Source of the DNA: Nocardia inohanensis NBRC 100128
Lineage (GTDB): Bacteria > Actinomycetota > Actinomycetes > Mycobacteriales > Mycobacteriaceae
Length of the DNA: 64,000 bases
Direction of reading: 5' to 3'
Assembly (NCBI RefSeq): GCF_001612945.1
Contig: NZ_BDBK01000014.1
Coordinates: 186,001-250,000, forward strand
The notes under the pieces were generated by a model, which had not been told where the DNA came from, did no database searches, and saw only the letters and a list, made by a program, of their open reading frames with translations. Of this stretch, positions 42,620-51,676 are shown piece after piece (the stretch's first letter is position 1; each line of letters begins with the position of its first letter). The translations under genes and the position numbers were made by a program.

Positions 42620-43303
42620 TCAGTACGCTCCGGCATTGTCGACGTGGAAGTGGTAGAGCTGCCGGGCCGAGCCGTAGCGGGTGAATTCGGCGGGATCGGC
42701 GTCGAAACCGGCGGCGGCCAGCAGGTCTCGCAATTCGGCGAGGTGTTCGGGGCGCATGGGTTTGCGGACGCAATCCGCGCCCAGGGATGCCACGGTGCCG
42801 CGCACATAGATCCGGGCCTCGTACAGCGAATCACCCAGTGCCTCACCGGCATTACCGAGCACCACGAGCCTGCCGGCCTGGCCCATGAAGGCGCTCATAT
42901 GGCCGATATCGCCACCCACCACTATATCGACGCCCTTCATCGAAATACCGCAGCGCGCACCGGCATTGCCCTCGATGACGAGCAGCCCGCCGTGTGCGGT
43001 CGCGCCCGCCGACTGGGAGGCGTCACCGCGCACCCGCACCGTGCCGGACATCATGTTCTCGGCGACGCCCACCCCCGCGCTGCCTTGTACGGTGACCGTG
43101 GCGTGCTGGTTCATACCGGCGCAGTAGTAGCCGACATGGCCGTCGATGGTCACCTCGAGATCGCGGTCCAGGCCGCAGGCCAGGGCATGTGCGCCGCGCG
43201 GATTCGCGAGGGTGACGGCTGCGGGCGCGTCCTCGGACAGCAGGACGGAATTTACTGCGCGCGTGCCGGATTCGGCCACATCGAGAACGGTGCGCTCGGT
43301 CAT
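42620..43303 (-). CDS. GXGXG-domain subunit of a glutamate-synthase-like enzyme (GlxC/MgsB type)
   Basis: 227 residues forming a right-handed beta-helix of repeated Gly-rich turns: GHVGYYCAGM, GSAGVGVAENMMSG, GNAGARCGISMKG, GGDIGHMSAFMGQAG and GNAGEALGDSLYEA. This equals the C-terminal domain of GltB, the structural element that links the amidase and synthase sites. Start ATG overlaps the upstream stop (ATGA). Together with its two neighbours it rebuilds GltB from three separate chains. Confidence 0.88.
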   Translation of the reverse strand: MTERTVLDVAESGTRAVNSVLLSEDAPAAVTLANPRGAHALACGLDRDLEVTIDGHVGYYCAGMNQHATVTVQGSAGVGVAENMMSGTVRVRGDASQSAGATAHGGLLVIEGNAGARCGISMKGVDIVVGGDIGHMSAFMGQAGRLVVLGNAGEALGDSLYEARIYVRGTVASLGADCVRKPMRPEHLAELRDLLAAAGFDADPAEFTRYGSARQLYHFHVDNAGAY

Positions 43304-44223
43304 GATCGCCGCCATACGTACACCTCTTCCGGTTCGGGTTCGAAGATTCGGGCTTGTTCGATGCCGGGCAGATCCGCCAGCGCGCGATACTCCGACGCCA
43401 TCGCCACCCACCGATCGGTCTCGGCGATGACGGCGGGCTTGCAGGCGATCACATCGCGGACCACGGCGAAGGAATCGCTGGTGGAGACCAGCAGGGTGTA
43501 GAAACCGTCGAAGACGTCATTGAGCAGCAGCAGGGACTTCTCCAGGTCCGCGCCCTCGGCCAGCTGCCGGGCCACGAACCGGGCACCCACCTCGGTATCG
43601 TTCTCGCTGTCGAATTCGACGCCGGCGCGCTGCAATTCGTGCTTGATGCTCATGTGATTGCTGAATGATCCGTTGTGCACCAGGCATTGACCGGGTCCCA
43701 CCGAAAAGGGATGCGAGCCTGCGGCGGTGACGGCGGACTCGGTGGCCATGCGGGTGTGCGCCACACCCTGCCAGCCCTGCGCCTGCGGCAGGCCGAAACC
43801 GTGCGCCAATTCGGTGGGATTGCCGATGCCCTTGAGCACGGTGAGCGTCTCACCGAAACCGATCACCCGTACTCCCGGAACCAGAGTCCGGATCGATTCC
43901 GCCAGTGCGGCCGCGTGTCCGTCGGCACACTCGCCGGGTTGGGCCGGGCCGTTGACCAGCATCGTCGGCGCGTAGGAACGGGCGGTGATCGGCACACCCA
44001 ATGCGGCCGTGAGCTTTTCGGCCAGAACGGGCGCGGGCAGCGGACAGTCCAGCAGGGTGACCGTGACGGTGCCCGGCGGCGACCACAACGGATCCCCGTA
44101 CACCGCCATTCCGGCCGAATCCGGTCCGCGGTCACACATTTGGTCCAGCATGCCGGTGAGCAGTTCACCCAGCCGGGGATACAGCGCGGGATCGCGCAGG
44201 TGCAGGCCGACTATGCCGCACAT
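43300..44223 (-). CDS. Class II glutamine amidotransferase subunit (GlxB/MgsA type)
   Basis: 307 residues from the ATG at 44223, which places Cys2 as the catalytic N-terminal nucleophile (MCGIVGL). The Ntn-hydrolase motifs follow: DRGPDSAGMAVYG, GVAHTRMATESAVT, and HPFSVGPGQCLVHNGSFSNH. It releases ammonia from glutamine or, by analogy with MgsA, handles a gamma-glutamyl amide. An in-frame start four residues earlier would bury the nucleophile and is rejected. Confidence 0.9.
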   Translation of the reverse strand: MCGIVGLHLRDPALYPRLGELLTGMLDQMCDRGPDSAGMAVYGDPLWSPPGTVTVTLLDCPLPAPVLAEKLTAALGVPITARSYAPTMLVNGPAQPGECADGHAAALAESIRTLVPGVRVIGFGETLTVLKGIGNPTELAHGFGLPQAQGWQGVAHTRMATESAVTAAGSHPFSVGPGQCLVHNGSFSNHMSIKHELQRAGVEFDSENDTEVGARFVARQLAEGADLEKSLLLLNDVFDGFYTLLVSTSDSFAVVRDVIACKPAVIAETDRWVAMASEYRALADLPGIEQARIFEPEPEEVYVWRRS

Positions 44224-44244
44224 ATTGTCCTCCAAGGGTTTTCG

Positions 44245-45585
44245 TCAGAAGGCCGTCAGGTAGTGCTCGATCTCCCAGTCGGAGACCGTGTTGTGCCAGG
44301 CGAAGAACTCCTCGCGTTTGCGAGCCGCGAAATACTCGGCCACCCCGGGGCCCGCGACATCGAGTGCGCCGGTGAGAACCGGATCGGATTCCAAAGCGTC
44401 CATGGCGTGCACCAAAGTCATCGGGAGCATGTCGCCGCGCTGTTCGCCCGGCGCACCGGGATCCAGGGCTCGGTCGATGCCGTCCAGCCCCGCCGCGACC
44501 GAGGCGGCAATCGCCAGATAGGGATTCGCGGAACCGTCCGCGCCCCGCAATTCGACCCGATGCTGATCCGGAACTCGCAGGTAGTGCGTGCGGTCGTTAC
44601 CGCCGTAGGTGGCATAGCGCGGCGACCAGGTCGCGCCGCTGGCGGTATTGGTCGCGCCGAGTCGCTTGTAGGAGTTCACGGTCGGCGCGATCACCCCCTG
44701 CAATGCGCAGGCGTGCTCGAGCATCCCGGCGAGGAATCCGTACGCGGTCGGCGACAATCCGAGCCCGCGCGGATCGGCGGCATCGGGGAACAGGGCCTGG
44801 TCGCCGTTCCACAGCGACAGGTGCATATGCATCCCCGACCCGGTGCGATCGGTGAACGGTTTCGGCATGAAAGTGGCCTTCATACCCCGTTTTTCGGCGA
44901 TCACCGACAGCAGATAGCGTGCGGTGATCACCCGATCGGCCGTGGTGAGCGCGTCCGCGTAATCGAAGTTCTGCTCGAACTGCCCGTTCCCGTCCTCGTG
45001 GTCGCTGGCGTAATTGCCCCAGCCCAGTGAGTTCATGGCCGTCGACACCTCGGCCAGATGGTCGTACATGCGGGTCACATCGCGGGCGTCGTAACAGGGT
45101 TGCAGGCTGACATCGGCGGTATCGGCGGGCGCGAGGCCCCCCGCCGCCTTGTCCACCAGGAAGTATTCGATCTCCGCGCCGACATTCACGGTGTACCCGC
45201 GCTCGGCGGCGCGCGCCAGCATGCGTTGCAGGATCACCCGGGGCGCGAACGGCCACGGCCGGCCCTCGACGTGCGGGGTGCAATGCACCATGGCCAGACC
45301 GGGTTTCACGAACGGAATCGGGGTGAAGGTGGCGACGTCCGGAATGGCGACCAGATCCGGATCGCGCGGCTGCTGGCCGATCATCCCGGCCGCGTACCCG
45401 GCGAAACCCACGCCGTCGGTGGCCAGCTGCTCCACCGCTTGCACCGGAACCAGCTTGGCGCAGGGCTTTCCGGACAAGGTGGTGAAGACCGCCAGGATGA
45501 AGGTGGTGTCGGTGAGCCGCGCCTGTTCGGCCAGCGTGCGGTGCGTGGCGATGGGGGTGATGGTCGCGGTGGTGTCTATGGCCAT
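44245..45585 (-). CDS. Type III glutamine-synthetase-like ligase (GlnT / gamma-glutamylmethylamide synthetase type)
   Basis: 446 residues. Glutamine synthetase motifs are complete: GAEIEYFLV, EDGNGQFEQNFDY, the Glu-binding GSGMHMHLSLWNG, and HRVELRGADGSANPYLAIAA. The adenylylation tyrosine motif of GlnA-I is absent, and the C terminus TVSDWEIEHYLTAF is the GlnT/GMAS type. Members join glutamate to ammonia, methylamine or other amines using ATP. With the three MgsABC-like subunits and an amine oxidase beside it, an amine rather than ammonia is plausible. Gap to the downstream gene is 21 bases. Confidence 0.87.
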   Translation of the reverse strand: MAIDTTATITPIATHRTLAEQARLTDTTFILAVFTTLSGKPCAKLVPVQAVEQLATDGVGFAGYAAGMIGQQPRDPDLVAIPDVATFTPIPFVKPGLAMVHCTPHVEGRPWPFAPRVILQRMLARAAERGYTVNVGAEIEYFLVDKAAGGLAPADTADVSLQPCYDARDVTRMYDHLAEVSTAMNSLGWGNYASDHEDGNGQFEQNFDYADALTTADRVITARYLLSVIAEKRGMKATFMPKPFTDRTGSGMHMHLSLWNGDQALFPDAADPRGLGLSPTAYGFLAGMLEHACALQGVIAPTVNSYKRLGATNTASGATWSPRYATYGGNDRTHYLRVPDQHRVELRGADGSANPYLAIAASVAAGLDGIDRALDPGAPGEQRGDMLPMTLVHAMDALESDPVLTGALDVAGPGVAEYFAARKREEFFAWHNTVSDWEIEHYLTAF

Positions 45586-45600
45586 GTCGGCTCCTGTGGT

Positions 45601-46788
45601 TCAGCGCATTTCGCCCGCACCCCGGTAGGGATGGGGGCTGAGCAGGGGTTTTCCTTCGGCGAACCGCTCAAAGCGGAAGTCGGCGGGATCGACGTCCGGC
45701 AGTTCGGTGCGGCCGTGCAGCAGCAGGTCGGCGACCAGGCGGCCGACGGCGGGAGAGATTTTGAAACCGTGGCCGGAGAAGCCGGTGGCGAGGAACAGGC
45801 CGGGCACGGGTGCGGGTCCGATGATCGGGTTGTAGTCGGGGGTCACGTCGTACGCGCCGACATAGCTGCCGGTGACGCGCGGATCGGGCATGTGCGGCAG
45901 GCGATGACCGAGTTTGGCGATCACCTTGTCGATGGCGGTGGCGTCGGCGCGGTTCACGAAATCGTCGGGATCGAGGTACTGCGGGTCGGCGTGATCGCTG
46001 TTGCCCGCCAGCACTTCGCCATTGGGTTCGCGGCACAGGTATTGCAGGCTCGCCAGATCCGAGAGCACCGGGACCTGATCGAGGGGTGCACCTTGATCGA
46101 CCAGGATGAGCTGGGCGCGTTGGGCTTTCACATCCACCTCGAGGCCGGCCGTCGCGGCGAGCGCCGGCGTCCACGGTCCCGCCGCCAGCACCGTGGTGCC
46201 GGCGTGCACCTGCGTGCCGTCGGCGAGCTGTGCGCCGATCACCCGGTCGGCATCGACGAGCAGTTTCACCACCGGGGTCTGCTGCCGGATCCGTACTCCG
46301 CGCTGCCGGGCCGCCGCCGCGAAACCCATTCCGGTCAAATAGGCTTCGCCGCGCCCGCCCCGCGGTTCGTAGGCGATCCCGGCGAAATCCTCGACGCGCA
46401 GTCCGGGCCAAAGCTCGGCCAGCTCGCCGGGGCTGATCAGCTCTACGGCGATACCCAGCCCCTGCTGCATGGCGACATTGGCTTTCAGGGGCTCCAGATT
46501 CTCCGCGCCCACGCCGACCGCGTATCCGCACCGGCTGAACCCCAGATCGTCGCCGAGGATGTCGCGGGCGTTCTCGAAGAACGGCACCGACCACCACGAC
46601 AAGGCCGCCAAAGACGGTGCGCCGTAATGGCATCGGACCACGCCGCTGGATTTTCCGGTCATGCCCGAGCACAGGGTGGCGCGTTCCAGCACCAGGATGT
46701 CGGTGGCGCCGCGTTCGGCCAGGGACCAGGCGATGGCGAGCCCTTCCAGGCCGCCGCCGATGATCAGGAACTCGGCGGTATCTGTCAT
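45601..46788 (-). CDS. FAD-dependent amine oxidase (DAO / sarcosine oxidase beta type)
   Basis: 395 residues with an N-terminal FAD motif (LIIGGGLEGLAIAWSLAERG) and a second FAD segment ending in LFLATGFSGHGFKISPAVG, the hallmark of sarcosine oxidase, glycine oxidase and N-methylglutamate dehydrogenase subunits. SGVVRCHYG follows the ADP-binding strand. Oxidative cleavage of a secondary amine is the expected reaction. It is the first gene of the minus-strand nitrogen operon, divergent from amtB. The ATG at 46788 is preferred over an in-frame codon at 46806. Confidence 0.87.
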   Translation of the reverse strand: MTDTAEFLIIGGGLEGLAIAWSLAERGATDILVLERATLCSGMTGKSSGVVRCHYGAPSLAALSWWSVPFFENARDILGDDLGFSRCGYAVGVGAENLEPLKANVAMQQGLGIAVELISPGELAELWPGLRVEDFAGIAYEPRGGRGEAYLTGMGFAAAARQRGVRIRQQTPVVKLLVDADRVIGAQLADGTQVHAGTTVLAAGPWTPALAATAGLEVDVKAQRAQLILVDQGAPLDQVPVLSDLASLQYLCREPNGEVLAGNSDHADPQYLDPDDFVNRADATAIDKVIAKLGHRLPHMPDPRVTGSYVGAYDVTPDYNPIIGPAPVPGLFLATGFSGHGFKISPAVGRLVADLLLHGRTELPDVDPADFRFERFAEGKPLLSPHPYRGAGEMR

Positions 46789-46947
46789 GGGCGTCCTCGA
46801 TTTCACTCAATGTCTTCTGTTGTGAATCAGTGTTGATTGATAGGAAACCAACGGAGTGTGTCGCCGCCATTACGCCGACGTCACGCCATCGTGTCGACAT
46901 CCGCACGAACACCCGCGCGGCACACCCGAGTCCAGGCACTTCGGTTT

Positions 46948-46960
46948 ACGCACCGTTCAC
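46948..46960. promoter_or_regulatory. Weak GlnR-like AC-N9-AC element
   Basis: TTTAC and TTCAC lie 6 bases apart in the divergent amtB/FAD-oxidase region (46789-47061). They fit the AC-N9-AC spacing of actinobacterial GlnR half-boxes. The pattern is short and expected by chance; only the nitrogen context supports it. No other strong element was seen in this 273-base gap. Confidence 0.2.
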
Positions 46961-47061
46961 TGCGGCGCGCTCCGGCGCAACATGCACGGTGGTTCACTGC
47001 CAAGCAACGGTGATTCCCATCGAGGAACCCGTTCGAATGGAATCTCTAAGTCAGGTGAACT

Positions 47062-48411
47062 ATGGAGCAAGCAGTAGCAGCGGCCGATACCGCATGGATG
47101 CTCGCCGCCTTCGCCGCCGTGTCGATCATGGTGGCGGGGCTGGCGCTGTTCTACGGCGGCATGGTCAGCGTCAAGAACACACTCAATATGGCCATGATGG
47201 TCTTCGGCGCGCTGGCCGTGGTGGGCGTGCTGTGGATCATCGTCGGATACTCGGCGTCGTTCGGCGATTCCCTGGGCGGCCTCGGGCTACTGGGTGATCC
47301 GACGGAGTACTTCGGATCGTCCAAGCTGCTCGACGCACCCGCGACGCCGGGGCTGCCGCCGGCCATCTTCTCGGCGTTCCAGCTACTGTTCGCCGCCATC
47401 ACCGTCGCCCTCATCGCGGGCGCGGTCGCCGATCGGATGAAGTTCGGCTCGTGGATGATCTTCGCGGGCGTCTGGGCGCTGCTGGTGTATTTCCCGGTCG
47501 CGCACTGGGTCTTCGCCTTCGACAGCAAGGACGGCTCGGTGCACGGCGGCTGGATCGCCAACAAGCTGAAAGCGATCGACTTCGCGGGCGGCACCGCGGT
47601 GCACATCAACGCCGGTATCGCGGGGCTGGCGCTGGCGCTGATCCTCGGCAAGCGCAAGGTGTTCCCGAATCCGCCGCGGCCGCACAACCTTCCGCTCACC
47701 ATGCTGGGCGCGGGCATCCTGTTCTTCGGCTGGTTCGGATTCAACGGCGGTTCCGCGCTGGCGGCCGGGAATTCGGCCTCAGTGGTCGTGCTGAACACCA
47801 TCGCCGCGTCCTGCGCCGGCATGTGCGGCTGGCTCGTGGTCGAGAAATACAAAGCGGGACACGCGACTTCGCTGGGTGCGGCGTCGGGGTTGATCGCGGC
47901 GCTGGTCGGCATCACGCCCGCCTGCGGTGCGGTCACGCCCATGGGTGCGCTCATCGTGGGCGCGCTCTGCGGAGCGGTGTGCTGCCTGGCCGTTTCGCTG
48001 AAATACCGCTTCGGCTTCGACGATTCGCTCGATGTGGTCGGCATCCACCTGGTCGGCGGCATTCTCGGCACCGTGCTGATCGGCTTCCTGGCCTCCGGCG
48101 CCGCGCCGAACGCCGTCTCCGGCCTGTTCTACGGCGGCGGGGTGGATCAGCTCTGGCGGCAGTCGGTCGCGGCGCTGGCGGTGCTCGCCTACACCTTCGT
48201 GATGACCATGATCATCGCCAAGGTGCTGCAAATGTTCGGCGGCATCCGCGCCGACGAGGATCACGAGGAGAGCGGCCTCGACCTGGCCGTGCACGGTGAG
48301 ACCGCCTACGTCCTCGACCACACCGAGCTCCCGGCCACCGCGCCGGAGCCCGAGGATGCGGTCGCGGCGGCGGAGGCCATCACCAGTCAGGCGGCCGTCG
48401 GCGCCGAATGA
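47062..48411 (+). CDS. amtB: Ammonium/methylammonium transporter AmtB
   Basis: 449 residues, eleven hydrophobic helices. The conserved pore features are present: the twin histidines (His near 180 in GTAVHINAGIAG and near 327 in VGIHLVGGILG), FGWFGFNGGSAL, and FAFDSKDGSVHGGW. The C-terminal cytoplasmic tail is extended and acidic compared with E. coli AmtB. The ATG at 47062 follows AGTCAGG. It is divergent from the amine-oxidase operon and would supply ammonium or methylammonium to it. No glnK gene follows, unlike the common glnK-amtB pairing. Confidence 0.93.
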   Translation: MEQAVAAADTAWMLAAFAAVSIMVAGLALFYGGMVSVKNTLNMAMMVFGALAVVGVLWIIVGYSASFGDSLGGLGLLGDPTEYFGSSKLLDAPATPGLPPAIFSAFQLLFAAITVALIAGAVADRMKFGSWMIFAGVWALLVYFPVAHWVFAFDSKDGSVHGGWIANKLKAIDFAGGTAVHINAGIAGLALALILGKRKVFPNPPRPHNLPLTMLGAGILFFGWFGFNGGSALAAGNSASVVVLNTIAASCAGMCGWLVVEKYKAGHATSLGAASGLIAALVGITPACGAVTPMGALIVGALCGAVCCLAVSLKYRFGFDDSLDVVGIHLVGGILGTVLIGFLASGAAPNAVSGLFYGGGVDQLWRQSVAALAVLAYTFVMTMIIAKVLQMFGGIRADEDHEESGLDLAVHGETAYVLDHTELPATAPEPEDAVAAAEAITSQAAVGAE

Positions 48412-48429
48412 CCCTTCGGGAAAGCTGAG

Positions 48430-48457
48430 GGGGTCCGGGTTGAAACCCCCGGACCCC
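48430..48457. terminator. Bidirectional terminator between amtB and the acyltransferase
   Basis: Ten-base arms GGGGTCCGGG (48430-48439) and CCCGGACCCC (48448-48457) surround an 8-base loop, between two converging genes. Confidence 0.75.
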
Positions 48458-48476
48458 TGCTACTTTCGCGAAGTCA

Positions 48477-49226
48477 TCACTCCGGCTTCGGGGCGCGGCG
48501 CGCGGCCTTCTCCGCCGCCTCCGCCTCGTCGAGGGCATTGGCCTCTTCGAGAGTCGGTGCGCTGCCGCCCAATCGAGCGGGCACCCAGTACGCGCCCGGC
48601 TCGTGCGCATAGTCCTTTTGCAGGTCCAGCAGCATTTCCTGCATGGTGGCGTGCAATTCCTCGGTGAGCGCCGAGGCCGGTTCGTAGGGCTGGATGGGCT
48701 TGCCCACCGCGATCGAGATGGGAGTTTTGGTGCGGCCCAGGCGCTTCGGGTGGCCCTTGGTCCACACCCGCTGCGCGCCCCAGATGGTGATGGGGATGAT
48801 CGGCACACCGGCTTCGATGGCCATGCGCGCCGCGCCCGATTTGAATTCCTTCAATTCGAAGCTGCGGCTGATGGTGGCTTCCGGGTAGACACCGACCAGT
48901 TCGCCGGCGCGCAGCCGGTTCACGGCCTCGCGGTACGAATCCGCGCCCGCGGAGCGATCGACCGGAATATGCTTGAGCGCCCGCATGACCGGACCACCGA
49001 CCGGATTGTCGAAAACCTCCTTTTTCGCCATGAACCGGATATAGCGCTTCGTCGTACGCGCGGGCAGACCCGCGTACGTGAAGTCCATGTAGCCGGTGTG
49101 ATTGATGGCGATGACCGCACCACCGACCGCCGGAATGTTCTCATCGCCCTTGACGGTGAACTTCAGGCCCTGCAACGCGAAGACGGTGCGGGCGATCCCG
49201 ATGATCGGGAAGTAGACGGGTTCCAC
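48477..49226 (-). CDS. 1-acylglycerol-3-phosphate acyltransferase family protein (PlsC, Rv3814c-Rv3816c type)
   Basis: 249 residues. The acyltransferase motifs are in order: INHTGYMD (NHxxxxD, catalytic His and Asp near 42-47), a Gly/Arg block around NPVGGPVMRALKHIPVDR, VGVYPEATIS (EGT-like block II as PEAT), and PIIPITIWG. The C terminus ends in an Ala/Glu/Lys-rich tail. It should acylate lysophosphatidate or a related glycerolipid at the membrane. In M. tuberculosis three tandem copies lie here; only one is present. Confidence 0.88.
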   Translation of the reverse strand: MEPVYFPIIGIARTVFALQGLKFTVKGDENIPAVGGAVIAINHTGYMDFTYAGLPARTTKRYIRFMAKKEVFDNPVGGPVMRALKHIPVDRSAGADSYREAVNRLRAGELVGVYPEATISRSFELKEFKSGAARMAIEAGVPIIPITIWGAQRVWTKGHPKRLGRTKTPISIAVGKPIQPYEPASALTEELHATMQEMLLDLQKDYAHEPGAYWVPARLGGSAPTLEEANALDEAEAAEKAARRAPKPE

Positions 49227-49334
49227 AATTCCGCTAGCGTAGTCGCTGCTTCAGCTCTGACCAGTGACCCAGGCAACATTCGCCCCCGGGTGTGCGTTCC
49301 CAGCGCCGCCAGGACACGAAAGAGGTTCGCACGA

Positions 49335-49596
49335 GTGGAGACCGCACGACGTGGCCGTGCGCGCGGAGGCACGCTCGGCGCGGCAGCAGCCGCGATCTGC
49401 CTGCTGACGGGCTGCGATGCGGCGGTCGGGGTGCCGGGCGTCGTTCGTGGACGGCTCCATCGAATCCGAATGGCCGTGCGGCAAATACATCGCCGTGACC
49501 GTTCCGGTTACGACCACCGCGGGAATCCCGAAAAAACAGACATACACCCCGGAGTCGGGCGCCGAGGGTTACTGCATCGGCGACGTTTCGGGGTAG
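49335..49596 (+). pseudogene. Frameshifted small lipoprotein gene
   Basis: A GTG at 49335, after an AGAGG ribosome binding site, opens a frame with a signal peptide and lipobox LLTGCDAAV. About 40 codons in, the frame turns to an Arg-rich shadow. The frame shifted by one base continues smoothly with SFVDGSIESEWPCGKYIAVT and TTAGIPKKQTYTPESGAEGY, then CIGDVSG and a TAG at 49594. The two halves together would make a lipoprotein of about 85 residues. Either the gene has lost or gained a base near 49410-49450, or this is a sequence error. No family recognised. Confidence 0.55.
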
Positions 49597-49640
49597 CCAG
49601 TAGTCTAGGTGGCTGGTAACGGTCAGGGAGGAAGAAGCTC

Positions 49641-51182
49641 GTGCAGATCACCAGCGTCGGACACGCCGGTTTCCACATCCGAACCGCGGCCGGGACGATC
49701 CTCTGCGATCCATGGGTCAACCCCGCGTATTTCGCCTCGTGGGTTCCCTTTCCGGACAATACCCAGCTCGACTGGGACGACTTGGGCAATTGCGATTTCC
49801 TCTACGTATCGCACCTGCACCGCGACCACTTCGACGCCGAGCACCTGAAGCGGCACGTCAACAAGGACACCACGGTTCTGCTGCCGGACTACCCGGTGCC
49901 GGATCTCGAGCGCGAGCTGCGCGCGCTGGGCTTCCACAAGTTCATCGAGACCGAGGACTCGGTCAAGCAGACCGTGACCGGGCCGGGCGGCGACCTGGAG
50001 ATCATGATCATCGCCCTGCGCGCGCCCGCCGACGGGCCGATCGGCGACTCCGGGCTGGTGGTCTCCGACGGGGAGACCGTGTGCTTCAACATGAACGACG
50101 CGCGGCCGGTCGATATGGATGTGCTGCACGACGCGTTCGGGCACGTCGACATCCACCTGCTCCAGTACTCCGGGGCCATCTGGTACCCGATGGTCTACGA
50201 CATCCCGTCCAAGACCAAGACCAACTTCGGTAAGCAGAAGCGCCAGCGCGGCATGGACCGCTGCCGGTCCTACATCGAGCAGGTCGGGGCCACCTGGGTG
50301 GTGCCCTCCGCCGGGCCGCCGGTCTTCCTCGACGACGAACTGCGCTACCTCAACGACGATCACGGCGACGAAGGCAATATCTTCCCCGACCAGATCGTGT
50401 TCCTGGAGCAGATGCGCATCCACGGCAACGAGGGCGGGCTGCTGATGATCCCCGGCTCGACCGCGGATCTGCGTGGCAAGGAACTGAATTCGCTCACCCA
50501 TCCGGTCGATCCGGACACCATCTTCGGGGACAAGGCCGCCTACATCGAGGCCATGGCGCAGCGGTTCGCGCCGGTCATCGCGGCCGAGAAGGCTTCCTGG
50601 GCAACCGAGGACGACGGGCCGCTGCTGCCTCGGCTCAAGGAACTCTTCGAGCCGATCATGGCGCAGAGCGATCTCATCTGCGATGGCATCGGGTATCCGG
50701 TCGGGCTGGTCATGGGTGACGAGACCGTGGTACTGGACTTCCCCAAGCGGGTGGTGCGCGAGGTCATCGCGGGAGAAGGCAAGTACCGCTACGGTTTCCG
50801 GATCGATCCGGTGCTGGTGCGGACGGTGCTGCGGGACAACGAACCCGACTGGGTGAACACCATCTTCCTGTCCACCCGATTCACCACCTGGCGGATCGGC
50901 GGCTACAACGAATTCCTCTACACCTTCTTCAAGTGCCTGACCGACGAGCGCATCGCGTACGCCGACGGCTGGTTCTCCGAGGCGCACGACGATTCCGCCT
51001 CGACCGAGCTCGCGGGCTGGGAAGTGCAGCGGCGCTGTCCGCACCTGAAGGCGGATCTGTCGAAATTCGGTGTGGTGGAGGGCAATACGCTCACCTGCAA
51101 CCTGCACGGGTGGCAGTGGGATCTGGAATCGGGGCGTTGCAAGACGTCCAAGGGGCACGAGCTGCGCTCGCGCAAGCTCTGA
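49641..51182 (+). CDS. namH: UDP-N-acetylmuramic acid hydroxylase NamH (Rieske/MBL-fold)
   Basis: 513 residues. The N-terminal part is a metallo-beta-lactamase-like domain (VGHAGFHI, SHLHRDHFD). The C-terminal 70 residues form a Rieske [2Fe-2S] site with Cys466/His468 in CPHLKAD and Cys486/His489 in CNLHGWQW. This two-part plan is that of Rv3818/NamH, which hydroxylates UDP-MurNAc to the N-glycolyl form and so makes peptidoglycan less visible to lysozyme. N-glycolylated muramic acid is a known trait of Nocardia and mycobacteria. The gene is followed by a strong hairpin. Confidence 0.9.
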   Translation: MQITSVGHAGFHIRTAAGTILCDPWVNPAYFASWVPFPDNTQLDWDDLGNCDFLYVSHLHRDHFDAEHLKRHVNKDTTVLLPDYPVPDLERELRALGFHKFIETEDSVKQTVTGPGGDLEIMIIALRAPADGPIGDSGLVVSDGETVCFNMNDARPVDMDVLHDAFGHVDIHLLQYSGAIWYPMVYDIPSKTKTNFGKQKRQRGMDRCRSYIEQVGATWVVPSAGPPVFLDDELRYLNDDHGDEGNIFPDQIVFLEQMRIHGNEGGLLMIPGSTADLRGKELNSLTHPVDPDTIFGDKAAYIEAMAQRFAPVIAAEKASWATEDDGPLLPRLKELFEPIMAQSDLICDGIGYPVGLVMGDETVVLDFPKRVVREVIAGEGKYRYGFRIDPVLVRTVLRDNEPDWVNTIFLSTRFTTWRIGGYNEFLYTFFKCLTDERIAYADGWFSEAHDDSASTELAGWEVQRRCPHLKADLSKFGVVEGNTLTCNLHGWQWDLESGRCKTSKGHELRSRKL

Positions 51183-51190
51183 TCACACGA

Positions 51191-51219
51191 CTCCGGCCGG
51201 GGTTTCACCTCGGCCGGAG
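51191..51219. terminator. Terminator between namH and the convergent small gene
   Basis: Nine-base arms CTCCGGCCG (51191-51199) and CGGCCGGAG (51211-51219) have an 11-base loop. It lies 9 bases past the namH stop and 20 bases past the stop of the opposite gene. Confidence 0.7.
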
Positions 51220-51238
51220 AAATTGTCGCTACCGGGGA

Positions 51239-51574
51239 TTACGTGATTTCCCGGGTCAGGCGCGACGACCACGGACACCAGAAGCAGCCCGGCAGGAAAG
51301 CGCCGCAGGCTTCGTCGAGGTGATCCTCGGTGTAATCGATACCGGCATCACACACTTCGATCGCCACGGTGAAGAAGGAAATGGTGTCCGGGTCCAGGTG
51401 GAAACTCCAGCCCGGGTTGTACTCGGCCTGGGATTTCCGGATCCGGCCCATGACATGTATCGACATCTGCTCCTCGCCGGATAGGATGCGACGTGCTTCT
51501 TCGATCCGCTGCTCGTTGGTCAGCCGGATGACGAATTCCTTGCCGGAGTAATCGGTGAATGCGAAGTCCGCCAT
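51239..51574 (-). CDS. BP74-like small protein
   Basis: 111 residues. The sequence pattern FVIRLTNEQRIEEARRILSG, HVMGRIRKSQAEYNPGWSFH, LDPDTISFFTVAIEVCDAGI and LPGCFWCPWSSRL matches what I recall of bacterial relatives of the Dictyostelium calmodulin-binding protein BP74. It has four cysteines near the C terminus. No signal peptide is visible. Function in bacteria is unknown. It stands alone between namH and the MauE-MauD-like gene. Confidence 0.7.
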   Translation of the reverse strand: MADFAFTDYSGKEFVIRLTNEQRIEEARRILSGEEQMSIHVMGRIRKSQAEYNPGWSFHLDPDTISFFTVAIEVCDAGIDYTEDHLDEACGAFLPGCFWCPWSSRLTREIT

Positions 51575-51676
51575 GATGATTCCCTCACTCGACGCTCGGG
51601 TGGATGGAGCCTTGCCATTCGATGGTAAGCCTCACGAATCACGCTGATCAGCGAATTCGACTGTGCGGCAGTCGAT

